A stretch of 64,000 bases of DNA from Bacteroidales bacterium (GCA_016293845.1 JAEDDH010000004.1:1-64000), one strand, 5' to 3'. Counted from the first letter of the stretch, positions 16,530-26,681 are shown. The notes: generated by a model from the sequence alone, not told the origin. Translations and numbers: made by a program.

Positions 16530-18521
16530 ATGAAAAAAGTTATTCTATTAGCAGCAGCAACCGCCATATTTTCAGCGGTAAATGCGCAAGTACCGACAAC
16601 GCCGATAGGAATAACAATTCCCGAAGGCTACCAAACCACATCGTTTTACATATCAGGAAACGGTAAAAAAGCAATCGCAGGTTTCAAAAAAGACGAATCT
16701 GTAAAATTTCTCCTCTACGAAAAACAAGGCAGCAAATTTTCTAACGGCGAGGCTGTTCCTTTTCTCGATCAACTAATCGCCGACAAGCAAAACCCCACTA
16801 CTCCATCGCTCAGCCACGACGGCACACGAATCTACTTTTCTGCCAAAAACGAAAAAGGCGACAACGACATTTTTTATTCCGACAAAGACAAAGGCAAATG
16901 GTCGGAGCCTGTAAACATGGGCGAAACCATCAACTCATCTGCCAACGAAACCTATCCATCAGTAAGCAGCGACGGACTTAGCATCTACTTTATTCGTCCT
17001 CAAAATGGCGCAAAAGACGACCGTTGCGGAACAATCTACACATCTACCCGCACACCGTACGGCGAATGGAGCGAGGCTACAGCACTTGTAGAACCACTCA
17101 ACCTCGGCTGCGAAACCGCTCCGTACATAGCTCCTGACAACAATACATTATACATGTCGTCGATGCGCGAAGGCGGCAAAGGCGGATTCGACATCTACTA
17201 CGCCAACAAGGTTTCGCCGCTTTATTGGATTTTGCCCGTTGCGATAGACACCATCAACACCTCTAACGATGAACTTTTCCCCGTTTACAACGCCGAAAGC
17301 AACAAATTGGCATATCTATTCCGCGACCCCACAAACAAAAAAGTTGTAACATTTGCCGATGTTACCATATCGGGAAAACTTCTTCCATCAGAAAACTGCC
17401 GCTACTATGGCAAAATCATCGATCAAGAAACCCAAAAACCGATGGCAGCCAACATCGAAGTGAGTGACGCGTTTTCGTCGGGCGTAATTGCAACATTTAC
17501 AAACGATAACGAAACCGGCATCTACGATTTTGTTCTGCCAAAAGACAAACGAAACGTATTTCTTGATTACAGCGTAAAAAACTATTCGCACACTATTCTC
17601 GACAAAAATGTTACCCAAAAAGAAGAGAAAATTGATGCAAGTTTGTTTAAAAACGTTCAACTTACCCTCAACATCTACGACCAAGCAATGTTCGACCCCT
17701 TGGAGACCGACATTACTGTAAAAGTTGACGGACAAACCGAAAACATCAAACCCGAAAAAATGGATATCGGACGTTATAAAATGACACTTCCAATTGGCAA
17801 AAACTACAAAATCTATCTTACACAAGACCTCTACGAAGATTATGTAATGGATTTTGACCTTACCCGCAAAGTACAGTTTCAAGAATTTGAGCGCGATGCC
17901 GAATTGGTATCTATGAAAGAAAACCTCACATTCAATATTGAAGGCGTTAGCGAGCCTATCGAAATTGAAATCACCAACCTTTCTACCAAAGACCACCACG
18001 TTACCACCGTTACCACCGACAAAAACGGTAAGGCAGTGATACCTGTGCGCAAAGGCGACAAATACGAAATCAACATTATGCCAAAGGGTTACACATTTTA
18101 TAATGAAACACTCGATTTGAGCAAAGAGAACAAACGTATAGTGCTTGCTAAACTCGAAAAACTGCAAGCCGATTCAAAAATGGAGCTCGAAAACATAACC
18201 TTTGCCACCAACAGTGCCGATATAGCCTCATCATCTTACGAAGAGTTGAACCGTCTTGTAGACCTTTTGAAACTCAACAACCAATTCAAGGTAGAAATAT
18301 CGGCACACACCGACGACAAAGGCGCCGATGCCTACAATATGAAACTATCCGACCGTCGTGCAAATTCGGTTGTTAACTACCTACGACTCAAAGGTATACC
18401 ATCCAACCGACTTGTAGCAAAAGGTTACGGCAAAAGCAAACCCCTCGTTCCTAACACAAGCGACGAAAACCGCGCTAAAAACCGCCGTGTAGAATTCAAA
18501 ATAATTGGTACCGACTTATAA
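16530..18521 (+). CDS. PD40 propeller plus OmpA-domain envelope protein (PorE-like)
   Basis: The 663-residue exported protein has a signal peptide (1-20, ending NAQ). PD40/TolB-like propeller blades follow over about 60-285 (repeated SxDGxxIYF, DIFYSDK, DIYYANK strings). Then come a carboxypeptidase-regulatory-like fold (about 290-380), a second beta-sandwich region, and a C-terminal OmpA peptidoglycan-binding domain (about 555-663) with ISAHTDDKGADAYN, SDRRANSVVNYL and NRRVEFKI. The propeller-CRD-OmpA order is that of PorE, the T9SS-associated peptidoglycan anchor, but this protein lacks the PorE TPR region and a lipobox. It may tether an outer-membrane machine to the wall. The gene downstream starts 11 bases after its stop. 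Confidence 0.82.
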   Translation: MKKVILLAAATAIFSAVNAQVPTTPIGITIPEGYQTTSFYISGNGKKAIAGFKKDESVKFLLYEKQGSKFSNGEAVPFLDQLIADKQNPTTPSLSHDGTRIYFSAKNEKGDNDIFYSDKDKGKWSEPVNMGETINSSANETYPSVSSDGLSIYFIRPQNGAKDDRCGTIYTSTRTPYGEWSEATALVEPLNLGCETAPYIAPDNNTLYMSSMREGGKGGFDIYYANKVSPLYWILPVAIDTINTSNDELFPVYNAESNKLAYLFRDPTNKKVVTFADVTISGKLLPSENCRYYGKIIDQETQKPMAANIEVSDAFSSGVIATFTNDNETGIYDFVLPKDKRNVFLDYSVKNYSHTILDKNVTQKEEKIDASLFKNVQLTLNIYDQAMFDPLETDITVKVDGQTENIKPEKMDIGRYKMTLPIGKNYKIYLTQDLYEDYVMDFDLTRKVQFQEFERDAELVSMKENLTFNIEGVSEPIEIEITNLSTKDHHVTTVTTDKNGKAVIPVRKGDKYEINIMPKGYTFYNETLDLSKENKRIVLAKLEKLQADSKMELENITFATNSADIASSSYEELNRLVDLLKLNNQFKVEISAHTDDKGADAYNMKLSDRRANSVVNYLRLKGIPSNRLVAKGYGKSKPLVPNTSDENRAKNRRVEFKIIGTDL

Positions 18522-18532
18522 TCCGAATAATC

Positions 18533-20725
18533 ATGAAAATAAAAAGCATAATTATAGTGTTGCTTGCATGTATGGCAGCACAATCAGTTTCGGCACAACG
18601 CCGCCTTAAATACAAAGACGTATTCGACGATATGCCAAACGTAAAACCCGAAATATCATACATGCGCTACGACGAACTCCGTCAGCAAGACCCCGAATTT
18701 ACTAACACATATTTTCAAATGGGTTTGTTAGATTGGGCATGGCTGCAAGACGAAGACCCGTTTATTAATACTCAGAGAGTTAATCAATTAATCTACGACA
18801 CAAAACTTTACCTCGGTGTTTGCGCAGGATACCTCAAACGCGACGACAAAGAAGTGAAGAAAAACAAGGTTTATTATTCTAATTACCCCATCATCTCTGA
18901 CATGGAACAACTTGATTTTCAAGACGTTGTAAACTATATTAACAAAACCATCGATAAGGTAAAAGAATACGAAACCAACGTTAACCGTATCATTGGATTC
19001 TACACCAAGACAGTAGAAAAAAACAACAACTGCGTAGAGATTTTTAAAAACATTGTTGCCACTCAAAGCAATTACAAAAACCTTGTAATGACTGCCGACA
19101 AAAATATCAAAAAGCAGTTGAAAGAATTATCAGACAATTTCGACTCGGTAAATTATTATTTCAACGAGTATAAAACCGCTCTTGCCAATTATCCTATCAA
19201 ACAGTATAATCAGCAATTAGAGGTAATTCCGATTTCTACCTACCGCTTAGACGGACTTACATCTTCGGATTTTCTGCAACAAAAAGTTCCAATTTGGGAC
19301 TATCGCACATGGGTTAAAGAAGTTACCGGCGTAATGGACGGCAATATTGCCGATGTTAAAAGTCAATCAATTGCATACGTTGCCAATATCCGCAGTGTAA
19401 TAGCAGGTTACGAAAAATCAAAACAGCCAACCGACGCCATTGCAGAGTTTAAGCCCAACTACAAACTCGTAAACCTCACCGAAAAATACGACTACAAATC
19501 GCTTATGGCGGCATGTATCAACTACGAAACCGCATTGGCAAACTTCAAACTCGTTGCTCAAAAAACTAACAACCAACCCGCAGAATTAGCTTCTTCTGCC
19601 GAACCTTACAGCAGCAAAGTGCTTTACTACTACGACCTTTATCAACACAAAGATAAGTGCGACAACATTCTCGACCTTATTAAAACCCGTACCGACAAAC
19701 GCTCGGTCAACAAGCACAAAGTGTTTATCGATAGCCTCTACACATCTACCGACGATTTTTACAATAATTTTGAGCAAAGCCAACGCACCGAACTCAAAAA
19801 CATCGAAAACGGCTATCTTGGCAACCTTACCACCTTTGCTGCCAACGAGTTTAATCCAGCTATTCAAGTACAGTGGCAAAAGGCAAACATATCGTTAGCA
19901 ATATACACAGGCACATTCGACGAGGCACAAGCCGGCAACTACTACACATTGTACAACACCCGCGATGCATTTGGCAACCGCTATGCGTGTGGATTCCGCA
20001 AAACCACATCCACTGCCGCACAGGGATTTGTGGCTAAAATTGATTTAGAAGGCAAAGTACTTTGGCTCAGACATATCACCAACTCGCCCTCAGGACAAAA
20101 CTTTGTAGTAAGCGTTATTCCTGGCGACGGCGGCATCTACGTTACCACCACTGTAACATCCGACAATTCAGGCAATAAAACCCAAGTAGCCAAATACGAC
20201 GAAACTGGCAAGCTATCTGCCAAAACCGACATTTCTTCGCCTTTAATTCCGATAGCTTCAGCATACGACGATGTTAATGAACAAGTTACAACCATCTTTA
20301 AAGGTTCCAAACTCAACACTGCCGTTAGTGAAGAAGATGTAGAAATTGCCACAGCCGACTTTGCTGCAAAATCTGCCACCAAAAAAGGTTCGTTCAAACT
20401 TGATGGCAATATTTCGGGAATAACCATCGCTTCGGGTAAAATTGTTGCTGTTTGCAATTATAAGGCACTCTCGTCAGAAACCGACAATATAGACCTTAAA
20501 TCCAGCGGAGACGTTGCCATTGTTACTGTTGACGACAAAATCATCGCATCGTCTTTGCGTAGGCAAGGGCCTGTATATTCGGTATATCCTGCCAAAGTAA
20601 ACGCTCAAACAATTTGCATTCCCACAGTAAAAGGCAGTGCCAAAACAACACTTGCAACCACCGACAAAATAATCTACAACATAGCCGACATCAACGGAAA
20701 TTTTGTTTACAGCAGCGAACAATAA
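18533..20725 (+). CDS. Exported protein of unknown function, partner of the OmpA/PD40 protein
   Basis: The 730-residue protein has a signal peptide (1-22, ending SAQ). A helical domain over about 25-430 contains many Tyr, Asn and Lys residues and charged helices. A beta-rich C-terminal half (about 445-730) has repeated strand patterns such as GFVAKIDLEGKVLWLRHI that resemble propeller blades. I do not recognise the family. Its position 11 bases after the PorE-like gene, with no promoter between them and a strong terminator after it, indicates a two-gene operon. A shared envelope complex is a reasonable inference, possibly linked to T9SS, but nothing here proves it. Confidence 0.7.
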   Translation: MKIKSIIIVLLACMAAQSVSAQRRLKYKDVFDDMPNVKPEISYMRYDELRQQDPEFTNTYFQMGLLDWAWLQDEDPFINTQRVNQLIYDTKLYLGVCAGYLKRDDKEVKKNKVYYSNYPIISDMEQLDFQDVVNYINKTIDKVKEYETNVNRIIGFYTKTVEKNNNCVEIFKNIVATQSNYKNLVMTADKNIKKQLKELSDNFDSVNYYFNEYKTALANYPIKQYNQQLEVIPISTYRLDGLTSSDFLQQKVPIWDYRTWVKEVTGVMDGNIADVKSQSIAYVANIRSVIAGYEKSKQPTDAIAEFKPNYKLVNLTEKYDYKSLMAACINYETALANFKLVAQKTNNQPAELASSAEPYSSKVLYYYDLYQHKDKCDNILDLIKTRTDKRSVNKHKVFIDSLYTSTDDFYNNFEQSQRTELKNIENGYLGNLTTFAANEFNPAIQVQWQKANISLAIYTGTFDEAQAGNYYTLYNTRDAFGNRYACGFRKTTSTAAQGFVAKIDLEGKVLWLRHITNSPSGQNFVVSVIPGDGGIYVTTTVTSDNSGNKTQVAKYDETGKLSAKTDISSPLIPIASAYDDVNEQVTTIFKGSKLNTAVSEEDVEIATADFAAKSATKKGSFKLDGNISGITIASGKIVAVCNYKALSSETDNIDLKSSGDVAIVTVDDKIIASSLRRQGPVYSVYPAKVNAQTICIPTVKGSAKTTLATTDKIIYNIADINGNFVYSSEQ

Positions 20726-20748
20726 CCGCTTGCTAACATACCAACATT

Positions 20749-20787
20749 AAAAAAAGATTTTTTGCAATGCAAAAAATCTTTTTTTTG
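20749..20787 (+). terminator. Terminator of the OmpA/unknown operon
   Basis: A long inverted repeat, AAAAAAAGATTTTTTGCA against TGCAAAAAATCTTTTTTTT with almost no loop, ends in a T-run. Confidence 0.75.
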
Positions 20788-20816
20788 TAAAGTTTTGCAA
20801 AATTTTTGTATCTTTG
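20784..20816 (+). promoter_or_regulatory. Promoter of the sensor-phosphatase gene
   Basis: TTTG at 20784-20787, a 21-base gap and TATCTTTG at 20809-20816 match the pattern fully. The -33 element lies in the T-run of the preceding terminator. Confidence 0.75.
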
Positions 20817-20865
20817 GAGTATCTAAGCGTTCGTGTTTTGGGGGCGCAATAAAACTTTTACAACG

Positions 20866-23800
20866 ATGAAACAAACTGTAACACTTATAGTTGCATTAAT
20901 ACTAAGTATATGCTCTATCTCGGCGCAAACAATAAAGCATATAGGTACGACATATATCAAAAACTTTTTTCCCGAAGATTACAATTCGAGCAAGCAAAAT
21001 TGGTGCGCGGTACAAGACTTTCGCGGCATACTTTACGTGGCCAACACACAGGGAGTGCTTGAATACGACGGCGTTAATTGGCGGTCGATAAGCACATCAA
21101 AAAACTCATCGGCACTTGCACTTGCGCTGAGCAACGACAAACGTCGCGTATACGTGGGTGGCAACACCGACATTGGATATTTAAGTCCCGACAGCAGCGG
21201 CACAATGCAATACGTATCACTTTTTGAACTTTTGCCCGAACGCTATCGCAATATCAAAGTATATGGAATCACTGTTACCGAAAACGACGAAGTGCTATTT
21301 TGTGCATCGTCGCAATTGATGCTCTACGCCAACGACACCATCAAAGTGATCCCACTTGCAGATGGCAGCACCAACGTATTTTCGTATATCACCAAACACA
21401 ACGGTCGTGTATACGTAAATCAGTCAGACAAAGGATATTGCGAATTTATCAATCGCAAAGAAGAACCTATTATTGCATTAGAAGGCACAGATACAATACC
21501 CGACAACCAAGTAGTATCAATTCTTGGCGACAAAAACGGAGGAATGGTGCTCGCAACCAAAAAACTCGGCATTTCGATTTACAAAAACAACCGTTTGATA
21601 CCGCTTAATATACCTATTAACGCCAAACTCGTTCAATCAGACCTCTATTGCGCCACTCAACTAAAAGGTGGATATTACGCATTTGGCACACTCAAAAAAG
21701 GTATTATCATTACCGACAGCAATTTCAACGAAATCAACCGCTTTAATCAATCATTTGGATTGTGCAGCAATCAGATAATCAATCTTTACCAATCACCCGA
21801 AGGTGGATTGTGGGCACTCACCAACAACGGAATAGCCTACATCGACATTTATTCGCCAATTTCTACAATACACGTAGGCATCAAAAAAGTATCGGCAATA
21901 GGCTGCGTCAACGATGACATTTATATTGGAGCAAGCAGTTTGTTAAGAATTCACAACAAAGACCTTGCGCTTGGCGGAGATGCATTTCAATCAGTTGCCT
22001 TTCCTGCCGACAAAACCCAAAACACCATAAACTCCATCAATACAGTTGACAATCAGATAATATGCGGCACAGCCAAAGGTGTTATCGGCATTACCCCAAA
22101 CGGCGAAAGTTATGCTGCAGAAAAAACCACACAAGTAGTTCGTCTTGTGATACAATCAGAAAAACGTCCTGATTTACTAATCGGCGGTTGCATAGGTGGT
22201 ATTTCGGTATATGAAAAAAATCCCGACGGCAATTGGAGCAAACGCCAGCAAAGCGTTACAGGGTTTGACGTTGAAACCCGCCACATAGTAGAAGACCCCG
22301 AAGGATTCTTTTGGGTATCGAAAAAAGAGACAGGCTTGTACAAACTTATTCTCGACTCATCGTATTCAAAAGTAATCACCGTAAAACAATACGACCAGCA
22401 CGACGGATTGCCATCATCGATGGGCAATTATGTTTACAAAGTGGGCAAAGATATTATTGTTGCCACACAGCAAGGCTTTTACGCTTACGACAAATTAAAC
22501 GATACATTTGTTAAATCTGAAAAATATAACGCACTATTTGATAGCGAGATAGAAGCATACACCATATACCAAGACCAATACGGCAAAATATGGATCAACT
22601 ATCTGCAAACACGCAAAAATGCAAAAAGCGAACTCTGTTTTGGATATTTCAATGGATTTGACACCACCAAACAAAACACAAGACTATTTGTGCCGTTTGC
22701 AAGCAAATTCAAAACAGTTAAAGACATAGCCGACAGTTGCTACCTCATCGGTTGCGACGACGAACTTTTGCACTATGATTCTAAGCTTCAAAAATATTTT
22801 GATATTCCATTTAAAGCCTTTATCCGCCGAATGGAAACCATTACAAACGATTCTCTATTGTTTGGCGGAGCATACGTCACAGACGAAGGAGATGTGGATT
22901 CTTTGCAAACCGAATCATTAAAAATTACACTTCCATACGATTTCAACGGAGTAAAATTTGAGTTTGGAGCCAATTCGTACGAATATCCCGAAGAAACTAA
23001 ATTTAAATATTTCCTTGAACACAACGACGCCGGATGGAGCGATTGGAAAAGTGAAAACTTCAAAGAGTTTAACAACCTTTCGCCAGGCACCTACACCTTT
23101 ATGGTAAAGGCACGCAATATTTTTGGACACGAAAGCGAAGTGGCACATATCACTTTTACAGTGTTGCCCCCATGGTATATGACAATTTGGACATACATTC
23201 TTTACGTGCTTGCATTTGCCGCAGTAATTTGGGTAATTATCAAAATATATTTCCGCAAATTGTTGAAAGACAAACAACGACTTGAAAAAATTGTAAGTGA
23301 GCGCACCGCCGAAATTGTTGAGAAAAACAAAGAAATTACCGAAAAAAACAAGTCTATCACCGACAGTATCAACTATGCAAGCCGCATTCAAAAAGCAATG
23401 CTTCCGCTCGAAAGTCGTATACAAGAGGCTATACCTGAGCATTTTATCTTGTTCCGTCCGCGCGATATTGTTAGTGGCGACTTCTATTGGTTTGCCGAAA
23501 CTCCCGACCGCATTATCATTACCGCTGCCGACTGTACAGGTCACGGTGTACCCGGTGCGTTTATGAGTATGGTGGGAGTCGAAATTCTTACAACGCTCGT
23601 TAGCAAAGGCATTGTAGAAAGCGACAACATACTTACACACCAAAACCGTTACATTCGCAAAGCCCTGAACCAAGACCAAACCGAAAACCACGACGGTATG
23701 GATATGGCTCTGTGCTCTATCGACAAAAAACGCAATGTAGTAGAATTTACTGGTGCTAAAAACCCATTGATTTACATCAAAAGCAATGGCGACCTTGTTA

Positions 23801-24108
23801 CCATTAAACCCGACAAGCAAGGCATCGGTGGCGACCAAATCGAAGAAGATTTTCATTACACCAAAAACGAGATTCCAGTAGAACCCGGTACTTGGTACTA
23901 TATGTTTTCTGATGGTTATCAAGACCAATTTGGAGGTCCGCAGCACCGCAAATTTATGATTAAGCACATGCGCGAATTATTGTTAGAGATTCACACATTG
24001 CCACCTCAAGAACAGAAAGAACGCCTCAACTCCACCATCGAAAAATGGATGGCAGATGGAGGAACTGAGCAAACCGACGATATTCTCGTTATTGGATTTA
24101 AACTGTAA
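20866..24108 (+). CDS. Periplasmic propeller sensor with cytoplasmic SpoIIE/PP2C phosphatase
   Basis: The 1080-residue membrane protein starts with a signal peptide (MKQTVTLIVALILSI onward, cleavage after SAQ). A two-component-type regulator beta-propeller follows (about 25-680; FRGILYVANTQGVLEYDG is a typical blade), then a Y_Y_Y domain (about 685-765, ending near FTVLPPWY), one membrane helix (about 772-795) and a coiled coil (about 800-845). The C-terminal SpoIIE-type PP2C domain carries SGDFYWFAETPDR, AADCTGHGVPGAFMS and FSDGYQDQFGG, which supply its metal ligands. It should dephosphorylate a serine/threonine-phosphorylated partner, such as an anti-sigma antagonist, in response to an outside signal. 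A GTG at 20833 is possible, but the ATG at 20866 fits the signal peptide and promoter. Confidence 0.88.
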   Translation: MKQTVTLIVALILSICSISAQTIKHIGTTYIKNFFPEDYNSSKQNWCAVQDFRGILYVANTQGVLEYDGVNWRSISTSKNSSALALALSNDKRRVYVGGNTDIGYLSPDSSGTMQYVSLFELLPERYRNIKVYGITVTENDEVLFCASSQLMLYANDTIKVIPLADGSTNVFSYITKHNGRVYVNQSDKGYCEFINRKEEPIIALEGTDTIPDNQVVSILGDKNGGMVLATKKLGISIYKNNRLIPLNIPINAKLVQSDLYCATQLKGGYYAFGTLKKGIIITDSNFNEINRFNQSFGLCSNQIINLYQSPEGGLWALTNNGIAYIDIYSPISTIHVGIKKVSAIGCVNDDIYIGASSLLRIHNKDLALGGDAFQSVAFPADKTQNTINSINTVDNQIICGTAKGVIGITPNGESYAAEKTTQVVRLVIQSEKRPDLLIGGCIGGISVYEKNPDGNWSKRQQSVTGFDVETRHIVEDPEGFFWVSKKETGLYKLILDSSYSKVITVKQYDQHDGLPSSMGNYVYKVGKDIIVATQQGFYAYDKLNDTFVKSEKYNALFDSEIEAYTIYQDQYGKIWINYLQTRKNAKSELCFGYFNGFDTTKQNTRLFVPFASKFKTVKDIADSCYLIGCDDELLHYDSKLQKYFDIPFKAFIRRMETITNDSLLFGGAYVTDEGDVDSLQTESLKITLPYDFNGVKFEFGANSYEYPEETKFKYFLEHNDAGWSDWKSENFKEFNNLSPGTYTFMVKARNIFGHESEVAHITFTVLPPWYMTIWTYILYVLAFAAVIWVIIKIYFRKLLKDKQRLEKIVSERTAEIVEKNKEITEKNKSITDSINYASRIQKAMLPLESRIQEAIPEHFILFRPRDIVSGDFYWFAETPDRIIITAADCTGHGVPGAFMSMVGVEILTTLVSKGIVESDNILTHQNRYIRKALNQDQTENHDGMDMALCSIDKKRNVVEFTGAKNPLIYIKSNGDLVTIKPDKQGIGGDQIEEDFHYTKNEIPVEPGTWYYMFSDGYQDQFGGPQHRKFMIKHMRELLLEIHTLPPQEQKERLNSTIEKWMADGGTEQTDDILVIGFKL

Positions 24109-24131
24109 AACCAACACACATTTATATTATA

Positions 24132-25442
24132 ATGAAAAAAGGATTAGACGAACAGCAGGAATTTGCCAACGATTTGATAGACTTTATATCTTATAGTCCA
24201 AGCACATTTCACGCCACACGAAATATCAAAGCCGCACTATTGCGCAAAGGGTTTAAAGAACTAAACCTCACCGAGGAATGGAACATTGAAAAAGAAGGTC
24301 GCTACTTTGTATCGCAAAACGACACTTCGCTAATAGCTTTTGTGGTGGGCATGGGAGCTCCCGAAACCGATGGATTCCGCATCATAGCTGCCCACACCGA
24401 TTCGCCGTGCATAAAAATTAAACCATCGCCCGAAATTTCGCAAAACGGTTATCTCAAACTCAACACCGAAATTTACGGCGGAGCAATACTCTCCACATGG
24501 TTCGATCGTCCTCTTTCCATTGCAGGACGAGTGGCAATAAAAAGCAAAAATCCGTTTAAACCCGAAATACGCCAGTTCAACGCCAAACGTCCGTTGCTCG
24601 TGATTCCAAACTTGGCAATACATTTCAACCGAAATGTAAACCACGGAGTAGAAATTAATCCACAGGCACATGTGCAGCCACTTTTAACGTGTGTAAAATC
24701 ACCGTTAGAAAACAGCAACTACCTTGTAGACCTAATTGCATCGGAGCTCAACACATCACCCGACAACATATTAGATTTTGACCTCACGCTCTACGACACC
24801 GAAAAAGGAACACTCGTGGGCGCAAACAACGAATTTATCCTCTCGCCCAAGCTCGACAACCTTTCGATGATACACGCCGCAATGGAGAGTTTATTTACAA
24901 GTCCAGTAATAAACTCGACCCAAATAGTGGCATGTTTCGACAACGAAGAAGTTGGCAGCCGCACACGTCAAGGCGCTGGCTCTCCATTTTTGAAAAACGT
25001 TTTAGAGCGCATTATATACAAACTCAACGGCGACAAAGAGGAATATATGCGAGCAATTTACAACTCGTTTTTGATTTCAGCAGACCCGGCACACGCCATT
25101 CATCCAAATTATGCCGAAATGTCGTGTCCCACAAATCGTCCGATAATAAATCACGGACCTGTAATAAAATACAACGCCGACCAAAAATACACCACCGATG
25201 CCGAATCAGCAGCAGTATTTGTGGCATTGGCACAGGCAGCAGGGTCGCCCATTCAGCGCTATACCAACCGTTCCGACCTTGCCGGAGGATCCACCCTCGG
25301 CAGCATATCATCTACACAAGTAGATATCAAGAGTGTGGACGTTGGCACGCCTATGCTTGCAATGCATTCGGCACGCGAATTATGCGGCGTATACGACCAT
25401 TTCAATATGAAAAACATATTCAAAGAATTTTTCTTGAAATAA
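24132..25442 (+). CDS. M18 family metallo-aminopeptidase
   Basis: This cytoplasmic zinc exopeptidase releases N-terminal residues, acidic ones in the best-known members. The 436-residue protein has the M18 metal ligands in IIAAHTDSP (His88, Asp90), CFDNEEVGSRT (catalytic and ligand Glu pair) and the DPAHAIHPNY motif. It also shows TWFDRPLSIAGRV and VIPNLAIHFNR. Length and motifs agree with DAP2/ApeB-type enzymes. It sits 23 bases after the phosphatase gene without an obvious promoter of its own. Confidence 0.93.
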   Translation: MKKGLDEQQEFANDLIDFISYSPSTFHATRNIKAALLRKGFKELNLTEEWNIEKEGRYFVSQNDTSLIAFVVGMGAPETDGFRIIAAHTDSPCIKIKPSPEISQNGYLKLNTEIYGGAILSTWFDRPLSIAGRVAIKSKNPFKPEIRQFNAKRPLLVIPNLAIHFNRNVNHGVEINPQAHVQPLLTCVKSPLENSNYLVDLIASELNTSPDNILDFDLTLYDTEKGTLVGANNEFILSPKLDNLSMIHAAMESLFTSPVINSTQIVACFDNEEVGSRTRQGAGSPFLKNVLERIIYKLNGDKEEYMRAIYNSFLISADPAHAIHPNYAEMSCPTNRPIINHGPVIKYNADQKYTTDAESAAVFVALAQAAGSPIQRYTNRSDLAGGSTLGSISSTQVDIKSVDVGTPMLAMHSARELCGVYDHFNMKNIFKEFFLK

Positions 25443-25514
25443 ATCGAAAAAACGCATACATATAAAGTTTTTTTTGTAAATTGCGTTGTAATTAAAAATG
25501 CTAAAAGTAATATT

Positions 25515-26573
25515 ATGGAAGTAAAAAACCACAGACTCGTAGGCGACAAAGTAAGTTTTGTTCAAGCCACAAAATGGAACAAGACGGTAGATATGAAACC
25601 CGACGCCATTATTATACACTACACAGCAGGCGCAAGTGGCGCTGCCACAGTTAAATTGTTTTCAGCAGCATCGGCTACTACTTCTGCTCACATGGTAGTT
25701 AGCGAAGACGGCTCTGTAACCCAAATGGTAGACTTCAACCGCAAGGCAGTACACGCTGGCACCAGCAGTTACGGTGGACGTTCGTCGTACAACAATTTTT
25801 CTATTGGTATCGAAATTTCAAACCCGGGTTATTTGCAAAAAATCGACGGCAAATATTACACTTGGTGGGAAGCCAAAAAAGAGAAAAAAACCGCTACCCC
25901 CGAAAGCAAAGTGTTTGTAGGCAAACACCGCAACAGCGTTACCAAAATGAACTATTGGTACAAATACACCGACGCTCAAATTCAAGCAGTTAAGGAAATT
26001 TGCATAGTTCTCTGCAACGCCTACCCAATCAAAGAAATTCTCGGACACGAAGAAATAGCTCCCGGACGTAAATGCGACCCAGGTCCTGCATTCCCCCTCG
26101 ACGACCTCCGTACCGAAGTGCTTGCTAAAAAGAATATCAGCATCAACGACCTTTTTGCTCACGCAATGGAAGAGTCGGCAGCATCGGCACTTGTACTCGG
26201 CAAAGTAACAGTAAAACTCAATTTCCGCACCGAACCCAGCAGCAATGCAGCTTTAAAATCAAGTCCGATTCCCGCAGGAACTTTTGTTTACATCGTTGGC
26301 GAACAAGGCGAATGGTACAATATCCTCCGCGAAATTTCAGGTTGGATCGACAAGGAATTTGTAGAGCAAGACAATTCTGACAGCGATTACGACGGCGAAC
26401 TTCTATCCGACAACGCTATGCTTTACAGCGACGAAAAGAAAACCAGACGTCTTGTAAGCAGTCTCAACAAGGGCGTTAAATTCAACATCCTTGAACAGCA
26501 AGAGAATATGTTTAAAATCAAGGCTGTTGTTCCCGGATGGGCAAGCAAGAAATATATCACAAAACAGAAATAA
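25515..26573 (+). CDS. N-acetylmuramoyl-L-alanine amidase with bacterial SH3 repeats
   Basis: The 352-residue protein has an Amidase_2 domain (about 28-205) with zinc ligands His35 in IIHYTAG, His in LGHEEIAPG and Asp in KCDPGPAFP. Two SH3-like wall-binding repeats follow (about 218-280 and 290-350; VKLNFRTEPSSN and WYNI, then YSDEKKTRRLVS and WASKKYI). It cleaves the MurNAc-L-Ala bond of peptidoglycan. No signal peptide is visible, so it is either a cytoplasmic recycling enzyme, an endolysin-like protein released by lysis, or exported by an unusual route. A terminator follows. Confidence 0.87.
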   Translation: MEVKNHRLVGDKVSFVQATKWNKTVDMKPDAIIIHYTAGASGAATVKLFSAASATTSAHMVVSEDGSVTQMVDFNRKAVHAGTSSYGGRSSYNNFSIGIEISNPGYLQKIDGKYYTWWEAKKEKKTATPESKVFVGKHRNSVTKMNYWYKYTDAQIQAVKEICIVLCNAYPIKEILGHEEIAPGRKCDPGPAFPLDDLRTEVLAKKNISINDLFAHAMEESAASALVLGKVTVKLNFRTEPSSNAALKSSPIPAGTFVYIVGEQGEWYNILREISGWIDKEFVEQDNSDSDYDGELLSDNAMLYSDEKKTRRLVSSLNKGVKFNILEQQENMFKIKAVVPGWASKKYITKQK

Positions 26574-26635
26574 TCAGTTCCGATACTTCAAAAAACAGAG
26601 AATCATATTTTTTTGTTTTGTTATTTTTCTCCAAC

Positions 26636-26668
26636 AACAGACAACCCTTTTTCGGGGTTGTCTGTTTT
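26636..26668 (+). terminator. Terminator between the amidase gene and the topoisomerase gene
   Basis: AACAGACAACCC (26636-26647) pairs with GGGTTGTCTGTT and is followed by TTTT on the plus strand. The convergent topoisomerase gene may use the same hairpin, though its T-run on the minus strand is weak. Confidence 0.75.
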
Positions 26669-26681
26669 ATTGGATAAAAAA

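Noticed and set aside
22918..23967. 349-codon open frame on the minus strand
   Set aside because: It mirrors the Y_Y_Y and PP2C coding sequence; the translation has no recognisable features and no promoter.
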